NCBI RefSeq assembly: GCF_000715075.1
Contig: NC_134089.1
Location: forward strand, 64,896,697 to 64,960,696
Length of the DNA: 64,000 nt
Origin: Nicotiana tabacum
Taxonomy: Eukaryota > Streptophyta > Magnoliopsida > Solanales > Solanaceae
Direction: 5' to 3'
A program made the position numbers and the translations under genes. Shown piece by piece: positions 1-12,805 of this stretch; positions within the stretch are counted from its first letter, which is position 1; the number at the start of each line of letters is the position of its first letter. The notes beneath the pieces were generated by a model. It was not told the DNA's origin. It was given only the letters and a program-made list of their open reading frames with translations, and searched no databases.

Positions 1-375
1 AAAAATCTCAAATCAGGGATTAGAGCCCTAATGTTGGTAAAAGGCGACTAGGGAATGGAGGCCTTATGTCTAAAATCTCAACTCGGGAATTAGAGCCCTA
101 ATGTTGGGAAAAAGGTGACCAGGGAATGGAGGCTCTATGTCAAAAAATCTCAACTCAGGGATTGGAGCCCTAATGTTGGTAAAAAGGCGACTAGGGAATG
201 GAGGCCATTTGTCTAAAAATCTCAACTCAGGGATTGGAACCCTAATGTTGGTAAAGAAAATGCGACTAGGGAATGGAGGCCTTATGTCTAAAATCTCAAC
301 TCATGGATTGGAGCCCTAATGGTTGTAATAAGGCGACTAGGGAATGGAGGCACTATGTCTAAAATCTCAACTCAG
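1..375. repeat. Tail of a V-type higher-order unit
   Basis: Position 1 matches position 1896 and position 8111 base for base (aaaaatctcaaatcagggat at each). This is therefore the last 375 bp of a 1895 bp V unit whose start lies outside the window. Confidence 0.8.
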
Positions 376-2270
376 TGATTGGAGTCCTAATGTAGGTAAA
401 TGGAGACTAGGGAATGGAGGCCGTATATCTAAAAACTCAACTCAGGGATTGGAGCCCTAGTGTTGGTAAATAGGGGACTAGGGAATGGAGGCCCTATGTC
501 TAAAATCTCAACTCAATAATTGGATCCCTAATGTTGGCAAAAGGTGACTAGGGAATGGAGGCCCTATGTCTAAAAATCTCAACTGAGGGATTGGGGCCTT
601 AATGTTGGCAAAAGGCGACTAGGGAATGGAGGCCTTATGTCTAAAAATCTTAACTCAGTGATTGGAGCCCTAATGTTGGTAAAAAGGCGACTAGGGAATG
701 GAGGCCCTATGTCTGAAAATCTCAACTCAGGGATTGAAGCCCTAATGTTGACAAAAGGCGACTAGGGAATGGAGGCCTTATGTCTAAAATGTCAACTCAG
801 GGATTGGAACCCCAATATGTAAAATCTCAACTCAGGGATTGGAGCCCTAATGTTGGGAAAAAGGCGACCAGGGAATAGAGGCCCTATGTCTAAAAATCTC
901 AACTCAGGGATTGGAGCCCTAATGTTGGTAAAAAGGAGACTATATAATGGAGGTCATTTGTCTAAAAATCTCAACTCAGGGATTGGAGCCCTAATGTTGG
1001 TAAAAAGGCGACTAGGGAATGGAGGCCCTTTGTCTAAAATCTCAACTCAGGGATTGGAGCCCTAATGGTGGTAAAGAAAAGACGACTAGGGAATGGAGGT
1101 CTTATGCCTAAAATCTCAACTCAGTGATTGGAGCCCTAATGTTGGTAAAAAGGCAACTAGGAAATGGAGGCCATATGTCTAAAATCTCAACTAAGGGATT
1201 GGAGCCCTAATGTTGGCAAAAGGCGACTAGGGAATGGATGCCCTATGTATAAAATCTCAACTCAGGGATTGGAGCCCTAATGTTGGGAAAAAGACGACTA
1301 GGGAATGGAGTCCCTATATCTAAAATCTCAACTAAGGGATTGGAGCCCTAGTGTTGGTAAACAGGAGACTAGGAAATGAAGGCCCTATGTCTAAAATCTC
1401 AACTCAGGAATTGGAGCCCTAATGTTGGCAAAATGTGACTAGGGAATGGAGGCCCTATGTCTGAAAATCTCAACTGAGGGATTGGGGCCTTAATGTTGGC
1501 AAAAGGCAACTACGGAATGGAGGCCATATTTCTAAAAATCTCAACTCAGGGATTGGAGCCCTTATGTTGGTAAAAATTAGACTAGGGAATGGAGGCCCTT
1601 TGTCTCAAATCTCAACTCAGGGATTGGAGCCCTAATGGTGGTAAAGAAAAGACGACTAGGGAATGGAGGTCTTATGTCTAAAATCTCAACTCAGTTATTG
1701 GAGCCCTAATGTTGGTAAAAAGGCAACTAGGAAATGGAGGCCCTATGTCTAAAATCTCAACTCAGGAATTGGAGCCCTAATATTGGCAAAATGTGACTAG
1801 GGAATGGAGGCCCTATGTCTGAAAATCTCAACTCAGGAATTGGAGCCCTAATGTTGGTAAAGAAAAGGCGACTAGGGAATGGAGGCCCTATGTCTAAAAA
1901 TCTCAAATCAGGGATTAGAGCCCTAATGTTGGTAAAAGGCGACTAGGGAATGGAGGCCTTATGTCTAAAATCTCAACTCGGGAATTAGAGCCCTAATGTT
2001 GGGAAAAAGGTGACCAGGGAATGGAGGCTCTATGTCAAAAAATCTCAACTCAGGGATTGGAGCCCTAATGTTGGTAAAAAGGCGACTAGGGAATGGAGGC
2101 CATTTGTCTAAAAATCTCAACTCAGGGATTGGAACCCTAATGTTGGTAAAGAAAATGCGACTAGGGAATGGAGGCCTTATGTCTAAAATCTCAACTCATG
2201 GATTGGAGCCCTAATGGTTGTAATAAGGCGACTAGGGAATGGAGGCACTATGTCTAAAATCTCAACTCAG
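376..2270. repeat. Higher-order unit V, first complete copy (1895 bp)
   Basis: The unit begins at the recognisable monomer variant ggagtcctaatgtaggtaaa followed by tggagactaggg. It recurs in full at 6591-8485, shifted by 6215 bp. Its first ~625 bp also match the start of the following U unit (shift 1895), after which the two diverge near 1000/2895. About 27 monomers. Confidence 0.8.
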
Positions 2271-5200
2271 TGATTGGAGTCCTAATGTAGGTAAATGGAG
2301 ACTAGGGAATGGAGGCCGTATATCTAAAAACTCAACTCAGGGATTGGAGCCCTAGTGTTGGTAAATAGGGGACTAGGGAATGGAGGCCCTATGTCTAAAA
2401 TCTCAACTCAAGAATTGGATCCCTAATGTTGGCAAAAGGTGACTAGGGAATGGAGGCCCTATGTCTAAAAATCTCAACTGAGGGATTGGGGCCTTAATGT
2501 TGGCAAAAGGCGACTAGGGAATGGAGGCCTTATGTCTAAAAATCTTAACTCAGTGATTGGAGCCCTAATGTTGGTAAAAAGGCGACTAGGGAATGGAGGC
2601 CCTATGTCTGAAAATCTCAACTCAGGGATTGAAGCCCTAATGTTGACAAAAGGCGACTAGGGAATGGAGGCCTTATGTCTAAAATCTCAACTCAGGGATT
2701 GGAACCCCAATATGTAAAATCTCAACTCAGGGATTGGAGCCCTAATGTTGGGAAAAAGGCGACCAGGGAATAGAGGCCCTATGTCTAAAAATCTCAACTC
2801 AGGGATTGGAGCCCTAATGTTGGTAAAAAGGAGACTATATAATGGAGGTCATTTGTCTAAAAATCTCAACTCAGGGATTGGAGCCCTAATGTTGGTAAAG
2901 AAAATGTGACTAGGGAATGGAGGCCTTAAGTCTAAAATCTCAACTCATGGATTGGAGCCCTAATGGTTGTAAAAAGGCGACTAGGGAATGGAGGCCCTAT
3001 GTCTAAAATCTCAACTCAGGGATTGGAGTCCTAATGTAGGTAAAAGGCGACTAGGGAATGGAGGCCCTATATCTAAAATCTCAACTCAGGGATTGGAGCC
3101 CTAGTGTTGGTAAACAGGCAACTAGGGAATGGAGGCCCTATGTCTAAAATCTCAACTCAGGAATTAGAGCCCTAATGTTGGCAAACGGTGACTAGGGAAA
3201 GGAGGCCCTATGTCTGAAAATCTCAACTCAGGGATTGGAGCCATAATGTTGATAAAGAAAAGGCGACTAGAGAATGGAGGCGCTATGTCTGAAAATCTCA
3301 ACTCAGGTATTAGAGCCCTAATGTTGGCAAAAGGCGACTAGGGAATGGAGGCCTTATGTCTAAAATCTCAACTCGGGGATTGGAGCCCTAATGTTGGCAA
3401 AAGGCGACTAGAGAATGGAGGCCCTATGTCTAAAATCTCAACTCAGGGATTGGAGCCCTAATGTTGGGAAAAAGGCGACCAGGGAATGGAGGCCCTATGT
3501 CTAAAAATCTCAACTCAGGGATTGGAGCCCTAATGTTGGTAAAAAGGCGACTAGGGAATGGAGGCCATTTGTCTAAAAATCTCAACTCAGGGATTGGAGC
3601 CCTAATGTTGGTAAAGAAAATGCGACTAGGGAATGGAGGCCTTATGTCTAAAATCTCAACTCATGGATTGGAGCCCTAATGGTTGTAAAAAGGAGACTAG
3701 GGAATGGAGGCCCTATGTCTAAAATCTCAACTCAGGGATTGGAGTCCTAATGTAAGTAAAAGGCGACTAGGGAATGGAGGCCCTATATCTAAAATCTCAA
3801 CTCAGGGATTGGAGCCCTAGTGTTGGTAAACAGGCGACTAGGGAATGGAGGCCCTATGTCTAAAATCTCAACTCAGGAATTGGAGCCCTAATGTTGGCAA
3901 AAGGTGACTAGGGAATGGAGGCCCTATGTCTAAAAATCTTAACTCAGTGATTGGAGCCCTAATATTGGTAAAAAGACGACTAGGGAATGGAGGCCCTATA
4001 TCTAAAATCTCAACTCAGGGATTGGATCCCTAGTGTTGGCAAACAGGAGACTAGGGAATGGAGGCCCTGTGTCTCAAATCTCAACTCAAGAATTGGAGCC
4101 CTAATGTTGGCAAAAGGTGACTAGGGAATGGGGGACCTTTGTCTGAAAATCTCAACTCAGGGAATGGGGCCTTAATGTTGGCAAAAGGAGACTAGGGAAT
4201 GGAGGCCCTATATCTGAAAATCTCAACTCAGGGATTGAAGCCCTAATGTTGGCAAAAGGCGACTAGGGAATGGAGGCCCTATATCTAAAATCTCAACTCA
4301 GGGATTGGAGCCCTAATGTTGGGAAAAAGGAGACCAGGGAATGGAGGCCCTATGTCTAAAAATCTCAACTCAGGGATTGGAAGCCTAATATTGGTAAAAA
4401 GGCGACTAGGAAATGGAGGCCCTATGTCTAAAATCTCAACTAAGGGATTGGAGCCCTAATGTTGGTTAAAAGACGACTAGGGAATGGAGGCCTTATGTCT
4501 AAAATCTCATATCAAGGATTGGGGCCTTGATATTGGCAAAAGGCGACTAGGGAATGGAGGCCCTATATCTGAAAATCTCAACTCAGGGATTGGAGCCCTA
4601 ATGTTGGCAAAAGGCGACTAGTGAATGGAGGCCATATGTCTAAAATCTCAACTCAAGGATTGGAGCCCTAATAATGGGAAAAAGGAGACTAGGGAATGGA
4701 GGCCCTATGTCTAAAAATCTTAACTCAAGGATTGGAGCCCTAATGTTGGTAAAAAGTAGACTAGGGAATGGAGGTCATATGTCTAAAAATCTCAACTCAG
4801 GGATTGGAGCCCTAATGTTGGTAAAGAAAAGGCGACTAGGGAATGGAGGCCTTATGTCTAAAATCTCAACTCAAGAATTGGAGCCCTAATGGTTGTAAAA
4901 AGGCGACTAGGGAATGGAGGACCTATGTCTGAATATCTCAACCCAGGGATTAGAGCCCTAATGTAGGTAAAAGGCGACTAGGGAATGGAGGCCCTATATC
5001 TAAAATTTCAACTCAGGGATTGGAGCCCTTGTGTTGGTTATCAGGCGACTAGGAAATGGAGGCCCTATATGTAAAATCTCAACTCAGAAATTGGAGCCCT
5101 AATGTTGGCAAAAAGTGACTAGGGAATGGAGGCCCTATGTTTGAAAATCTTAACTCAGGGATTGGGGCCTTAATATTGGCAAAAGGTAACTAGGGAATAG

Positions 5201-6590
5201 AGGCCCTATGTCTGAAAATCTCAACCCAGGGATTGGAGCCCTAATGTTGGGAAAAAGGCGACTAGGGAATGTAGGCCCTATGTCTAAAAATCTCAACTCA
5301 GGGATTAGAGCCCTAATGTTGGTAAAAAGGCGACTAGTGAATGGAAGCTCTATGTCTAAAATCTCAACTCAAGGATTGGAGCTGTAATGTTGGCAAAAGG
5401 TGACTAGGGAATGGAGGCCCTATGTCTAAAATCTCAACTAAGGGATTGGAGCCCTAATGTTGGTAAAAAGGCGACTAGGGAATGGAGACCCTATGTCTAA
5501 AATCTCAACTCAAGGATTGGAGCCCTAATGTTTGTAAAAAGGCGACTAGGGAATGGAGGCCCTATGTCTAAAAATCTCAACTCAAGGATTGGAGCCCTAA
5601 TATAGGTAAAGAAAAGACGACTAGGGAATGGAGGCCCTATGTATAAAAATCTCAACTCAGGGATTGGAGCCCTAATGTTAGAAAAGAAAAGGCGACTAGG
5701 GAATGGAGGCCCTATATCTAAAATCTCAACTCAGGGATTGGAGCCCTAATGTTGGCAAAAGGTGACTAGGGAATGGAGACCCTATATCTAAAATCTCAAC
5801 TAAGGCATTGGAGCCCTAATGTTGGTAAAAATGTGACTAGGGAATGGAGTCCCTATGTCTAAAATCTCAACTCAAGGATTGAAGCCCTAATATTGGTAAA
5901 AAGTCGACTAGGGAATGGTGGCCCTATGTCTAAAAATCTCAACTCAAGGATTGGAGCCCTAATGTTGATAAAGAAAAGGTGACTAGGGAATGGAGGCCCT
6001 ATGTATAAAAATCTCAACTCAGGGATTAGAGCCCTAATGTTGGCAAAAGGCGACTAGGGAATGGAGGACTTATGTCTAAAATCTCAACTCGGGGATTGGA
6101 GCCCTAATGTTGGCAAAAGGTAACTAGAGAATGGAGGCTCTATGTCTGAAAATCTCAACTCAGGGATTGGGGCCTTGATATTGGCAAAAGGCGTCTAGGG
6201 AATGGAGTCCCTATGTCTAAAAATCTCAACTCAGGGATTAGAGCCCTAATGTTGGCAAAAGGCGACTAGGGAATGGAGGCCCTATGTCTAAAATCTCAAC
6301 TCAGGGATTGGAGCCCTAATAATGGGAAAAAGGCGACTAGGGAATGGAGGCCCTATGTCTAAAAATCTCAACTCAAGGATTGGAGCCCTAATGTTGGCAA
6401 AAAGGAGACTAGGGAATGGAGGCCCTATATCTAAAATCTCAACTCAGGGATTGGAGCCCTAATGTTGGGAAAAAGGAGACCAGGGAATGGAGGCCCTATG
6501 TCTAAAAGTCTCAACTCAGGGATTGGAGCCCTAATATTGATAAAAAGGAGACTAGGGAATGGAGGCCCTATGTCTAAAATCTCAACTCAG
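2271..6590. repeat. Higher-order unit U, first copy (4320 bp)
   Basis: A run of about 61 monomers that recurs at 8486-12805 (shift 6215) and again at 12806-17125 (a further shift of 4320). The copies are almost identical by eye, with only scattered single-base differences, so the duplications are recent or maintained by gene conversion. Confidence 0.8.
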
Positions 6591-8485
6591 GGATTGGAGT
6601 CCTAATGTAGGTAAATGGAGACTAGGGAATGGAGGCCGTATATCTAAAAACTCAACTCAGGGATTGGAGCCCTAGTGTTGGTAAATAGGGGACTAGGGAA
6701 TGGAGGCCCTATGTCTAAAATCTCAACTCAAGAATTGGATCCCTAATGTTGGCAAAAGGTGACTAGGGAATGGAGGCCCTATGTCTAAAAATCTCAACTG
6801 AGGGATTGGGGCCTTAATGTTGGCAAAAGGCGACTAGGGAATGGAGGCCTTATGTCTAAAAATCTTAACTCAGTGATTGGAGCCCTAATGTTGGTAAAAA
6901 GGCGACTAGGGAATGGAGGCCCTATGTCTGAAAATCTCAACTCAGGGATTGAAGCCCTAATGTTGACAAAAGGCGACTAGGGAATGGAGGCCTTATGTCT
7001 AAAATGTCAACTCAGGGATTGGAACCCCAATATGTAAAATCTCAACTCAGGGATTGGAGCCCTAATGTTGGGAAAAAGGCGACCAGGGAATAGAGGCCCT
7101 ATGTCTAAAAATCTCAACTCAGGGATTGGAGCCCTAATGTTGGTAAAAAGGAGACTATATAATGGAGGTCATTTGTCTAAAAATCTCAACTCAGGGATTG
7201 GAGCCCTAATGTTGGTAAAAAGGCGACTAGGGAATGGAGGCCCTTTGTCTAAAATCTCAACTCAGGGATTGGAGCCCTAATGGTGGTAAAGAAAAGACGA
7301 CTAGGGAATGGAGGTCTTATGCCTAAAATCTCAACTCAGTGATTGGAGCCCTAATGTTGGTAAAAAGGCAACTAGGAAATGGAGGCCATATGTCTAAAAT
7401 CTCAACTAAGGGATTGGAGCCCTAATGTTGGCAAAAGGCGACTAGGGAATGGATGCCCTATGTATAAAATCTCAACTCAGGGATTGGAGCCCTAATGTTG
7501 GGAAAAAGACGACTAGGGAATGGAGTCCCTATATCTAAAATCTCAACTAAGGGATTGGAGCCCTAGTGTTGGTAAACAGGAGACTAGGAAATGAAGGCCC
7601 TATGTCTAAAATCTCAACTCAGGAATTGGAGCCCTAATGTTGGCAAAATGTGACTAGGGAATGGAGGCCCTATGTCTGAAAATCTCAACTGAGGGATTGG
7701 GGCCTTAATGTTGGCAAAAGGCAACTACGGAATGGAGGCCATATTTCTAAAAATCTCAACTCAGGGATTGGAGCCCTTATGTTGGTAAAAATTAGACTAG
7801 GGAATGGAGGCCCTTTGTCTCAAATCTCAACTCAGGGATTGGAGCCCTAATGGTGGTAAAGAAAAGACGACTAGGGAATGGAGGTCTTATGTCTAAAATC
7901 TCAACTCAGTTATTGGAGCCCTAATGTTGGTAAAAAGGCAACTAGGAAATGGAGGCCCTATGTCTAAAATCTCAACTCAGGAATTGGAGCCCTAATATTG
8001 GCAAAATGTGACTAGGGAATGGAGGCCCTATGTCTGAAAATCTCAACTCAGGAATTGGAGCCCTAATGTTGATAAAGAAAAGGCGACTAGGGAATGGAGG
8101 CCCTATGTCTAAAAATCTCAAATCAGGGATTAGAGCCCTAATGTTGGTAAAAGGCGACTAGGGAATGGAGGCCTTATGTCTAAAATCTCAACTCGGGAAT
8201 TAGAGCCCTAATGTTGGGAAAAAGGTGACCAGGGAATGGAGGCTCTATGTCAAAAAATCTCAACTCAGGGATTGGAGCCCTAATGTTGGTAAAAAGGCGA
8301 CTAGGGAATGGAGGCCATTTGTCTAAAAATCTCAACTCAGGGATTGGAACCCTAATGTTGGTAAAGAAAATGCGACTAGGGAATGGAGGCCTTATGTCTA
8401 AAATCTCAACTCATGGATTGGAGCCCTAATGGTTGTAATAAGGCGACTAGGGAATGGAGGCACTATGTCTAAAATCTCAACTCAG
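6591..8485. repeat. Higher-order unit V, second complete copy
   Basis: It matches 376-2270 with a constant shift of 6215 bp. With the following U unit it forms one 6215 bp tandem duplication of 376-6590. The left boundary is sharp: upstream of 376 and of 6591 the sequences no longer align in this register. Confidence 0.82.
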
Positions 8486-11400
8486 TGATTGGAGTCCTAA
8501 TGTAGGTAAATGGAGACTAGGGAATGGAGGCCGTATATCTAAAAACTCAACTCAGGGATTGGAGCCCTAGTGTTGGTAAATAGGGGACTAGGGAATGGAG
8601 GCCCTATGTCTAAAATCTCAACTCAAGAATTGGATCCCTAATGTTGGCAAAAGGTGACTAGGGAATGGAGGCCCTATGTCTAAAAATCTCAACTGAGGGA
8701 TTGGGGCCTTAATGTTGGCAAAAGGCGACTAGGGAATAGAGGCCTTATGTCTAAAAATCTTAACTCAGTGATTGGAGCCCTAATGTTGGTAAAAAGGCGA
8801 CTAGGGAATGGAGGCCCTATGTCTGAAAATCTCAACTCAGGGATTGAAGCCCTAATGTTGACAAAAGGCGACTAGGGAATGGAGGCCTTATGTCTAAAAT
8901 CTCAACTCAGGGATTGGAACCCCAATATGTAAAATCTCAACTCAGGGATTGGAGCCCTAATGTTGGGAAAAAGGCGACCAGGGAATAGAGGCCCTATGTC
9001 TAAAAATCTCAACTCAGGGATTGGAGCCCTAATGTTGGTAAAAAGGAGACTATATAATGGAGGTCATTTGTCTAAAAATCTCAACTCAGGGATTGGAGCC
9101 CTAATGTTGGTAAAGAAAATGTGACTAGGGAATGGAGGCCTTAAGTCTAAAATCTCAACTCATGGATTGGAGCCCTAATGGTTGTAAAAAGGCGACTAGG
9201 GAATGGAGGCCCTATGTCTAAAATCTCAACTCAGGGATTGGAGTCCTAATGTAGGTAAAAGGCGACTAGGGAATGGAGGCCCTATATCTAAAATCTCAAC
9301 TCAGGGATTGGAGCCCTAGTGTTGGTAAACAGGCAACTAGGGAATGGAGGCCCTATGTCTAAAATCTCAACTCAGGAATTAGAGCCCTAATGTTGGCAAA
9401 CGGTGACTAGGGAAAGGAGGCCCTATGTCTGAAAATCTCAACTCAGGGATTGGAGCCATAATGTTGATAAAGAAAAGGCGACTAGAGAATGGAGGCGCTA
9501 TGTCTGAAAATCTCAACTCAGGTATTAGAGCCCTAATGTTGGCAAAAGGCGACTAGGGAATGGAGGCCTTATGTCTAAAATCTCAACTCGGGGATTGGAG
9601 CCCTAATGTTGGCAAAAGGCGACTAGAGAATGGAGGCCCTATGTCTAAAATCTCAACTCAGGGATTGGAGCCCTAATGTTGGGAAAAAGGCGACCAGGGA
9701 ATGGAGGCCCTATGTCTAAAAATCTCAACTCAGGGATTGGAGCCCTAATGTTGGTAAAAAGGCGACTAGGGAATGGAGGCCATTTGTCTAAAAATCTCAA
9801 CTCAGGGATTGGAGCCCTAATGTTGGTAAAGAAAATGCGACTAGGGAATGGAGGCCTTATGTCTAAAATCTCAACTCATGGATTGGAGCCCTAATGGTTG
9901 TAAAAAGGAGACTAGGGAATGGAGGCCCTATGTCTAAAATCTCAACTCAGGGATTGGAGTCCTAATGTAAGTAAAAGGCGACTAGGGAATGGAGGCCCTA
10001 TATCTAAAATCTCAACTCAGGGATTGGAGCCCTAGTGTTGGTAAACAGGCGACTAGGGAATGGAGGCCCTATGTCTAAAATCTCAACTCAGGAATTGGAG
10101 CCCTAATGTTGGCAAAAGGTGACTAGGGAATGGAGGCCCTATGTCTAAAAATCTTAACTCAGTGATTGGAGCCCTAATATTGGTAAAAAGACGACTAGGG
10201 AATGGAGGCCCTATATCTAAAATCTCAACTCAGGGATTGGATCCCTAGTGTTGGCAAACAGGAGACTAGGGAATGGAGGCCCTGTGTCTCAAATCTCAAC
10301 TCAAGAATTGGAGCCCTAATGTTGGCAAAAGGTGACTAGGGAATGGGGGACCTTTGTCTGAAAATCTCAACTCAGGGAATGGGGCCTTAATGTTGGCAAA
10401 AGGAGACTAGGGAATGGAGGCCCTATATCTGAAAATCTCAACTCAGGGATTGAAGCCCTAATGTTGGCAAAAGGCGACTAGGGAATGGAGGCCCTATATC
10501 TAAAATCTCAACTCAGGGATTGGAGCCCTAATGTTGGGAAAAAGGAGACCAGGGAATGGAGGCCCTATGTCTAAAAATCTCAACTCAGGGATTGGAAGCC
10601 TAATATTGGTAAAAAGGCGACTAGGAAATGGAGGCCCTATGTCTAAAATCTCAACTAAGGGATTGGAGCCCTAATGTTGGTTAAAAGACGACTAGGGAAT
10701 GGAGGCCTTATGTCTAAAATCTCATATCAAGGATTGGGGCCTTGATATTGGCAAAAGGCGACTAGGGAATGGAGGCCCTATATCTGAAAATCTCAACTCA
10801 GGGATTGGAGCCCTAATGTTGGCAAAAGGCGACTAGTGAATGGAGGCCATATGTCTAAAATCTCAACTCAAGGATTGGAGCCCTAATAATGGGAAAAAGG
10901 AGACTAGGGAATGGAGGCCCTATGTCTAAAAATCTTAACTCAAGGATTGGAGCCCTAATGTTGGTAAAAAGTAGACTAGGGAATGGAGGTCATATGTCTA
11001 AAAATCTCAACTCAGGGATTGGAGCCCTAATGTTGGTAAAGAAAAGGCGACTAGGGAATGGAGGCCTTATGTCTAAAATCTCAACTCAAGAATTGGAGCC
11101 CTAATGGTTGTAAAAAGGCGACTAGGGAATGGAGGACCTATGTCTGAATATCTCAACCCAGGGATTAGAGCCCTAATGTAGGTAAAAGGCGACTAGGGAA
11201 TGGAGGCCCTATATCTAAAATTTCAACTCAGGGATTGGAGCCCTTGTGTTGGTTATCAGGCGACTAGGAAATGGAGGCCCTATATGTAAAATCTCAACTC
11301 AGAAATTGGAGCCCTAATGTTGGCAAAAAGTGACTAGGGAATGGAGGCCCTATGTTTGAAAATCTTAACTCAGGGATTGGGGCCTTAATATTGGCAAAAG

Positions 11401-12805
11401 GTAACTAGGGAATAGAGGCCCTATGTCTGAAAATCTCAACCCAGGGATTGGAGCCCTAATGTTGGGAAAAAGGCGACTAGGGAATGTAGGCCCTATGTCT
11501 AAAAATCTCAACTCAGGGATTAGAGCCCTAATGTTGGTAAAAAGGCGACTAGTGAATGGAAGCTCTATGTCTAAAATCTCAACTCAAGGATTGGAGCTGT
11601 AATGTTGGCAAAAGGTGACTAGGGAATGGAGGCCCTATGTCTAAAATCTCAACTAAGGGATTGGAGCCCTAATGTTGGTAAAAAGGCGACTAGGGAATGG
11701 AGACCCTATGTCTAAAATCTCAACTCAAGGATTGGAGCCCTAATGTTTGTAAAAAGGCGACTAGGGAATGGAGGCCCTATGTCTAAAAATCTCAACTCAA
11801 GGATTGGAGCCCTAATATAGGTAAAGAAAAGACGACTAGGGAATGGAGGCCCTATGTATAAAAATCTCAACTCAGGGATTGGAGCCCTAATGTTAGAAAA
11901 GAAAAGGCGACTAGGGAATGGAGGCCCTATATCTAAAATCTCAACTCAGGGATTGGAGCCCTAATGTTGGCAAAAGGTGACTAGGGAATGGAGACCCTAT
12001 ATCTAAAATCTCAACTAAGGCATTGGAGCCCTAATGTTGGTAAAAATGTGACTAGGGAATGGAGTCCCTATGTCTAAAATCTCAACTCAAGGATTGAAGC
12101 CCTAATATTGGTAAAAAGTCGACTAGGGAATGGTGGCCCTATGTCTAAAAATCTCAACTCAAGGATTGGAGCCCTAATGTTGATAAAGAAAAGGTGACTA
12201 GGGAATGGAGGCCCTATGTATAAAAATCTCAACTCAGGGATTAGAGCCCTAATGTTGGCAAAAGGCGACTAGGGAATGGAGGACTTATGTCTAAAATCTC
12301 AACTCGGGGATTGGAGCCCTAATGTTGGCAAAAGGTAACTAGAGAATGGAGGCTCTATGTCTGAAAATCTCAACTCAGGGATTGGGGCCTTGATATTGGC
12401 AAAAGGCGTCTAGGGAATGGAGTCCCTATGTCTAAAAATCTCAACTCAGGGATTAGAGCCCTAATGTTGGCAAAAGGCGACTAGGGAATGGAGGCCCTAT
12501 GTCTAAAATCTCAACTCAGGGATTGGAGCCCTAATAATGGGAAAAAGGCGACTAGGGAATGGAGGCCCTATGTCTAAAAATCTCAACTCAAGGATTGGAG
12601 CCCTAATGTTGGCAAAAAGGAGACTAGGGAATGGAGGCCCTATATCTAAAATCTCAACTCAGGGATTGGAGCCCTAATGTTGGGAAAAAGGAGACCAGGG
12701 AATGGAGGCCCTATGTCTAAAAGTCTCAACTCAGGGATTGGAGCCCTAATATTGATAAAAAGGAGACTAGGGAATGGAGGCCCTATGTCTAAAATCTCAA
12801 CTCAG
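8486..12805. repeat. Higher-order unit U, second copy
   Basis: It matches 2271-6590 (shift 6215) and is followed directly by a third copy at 12806-17125 (shift 4320). The distinctive variants taataatgggaaaaagg, cccttgtgttggttatcagg and atatggaggtc-type monomers fall at the same relative positions. Confidence 0.82.
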
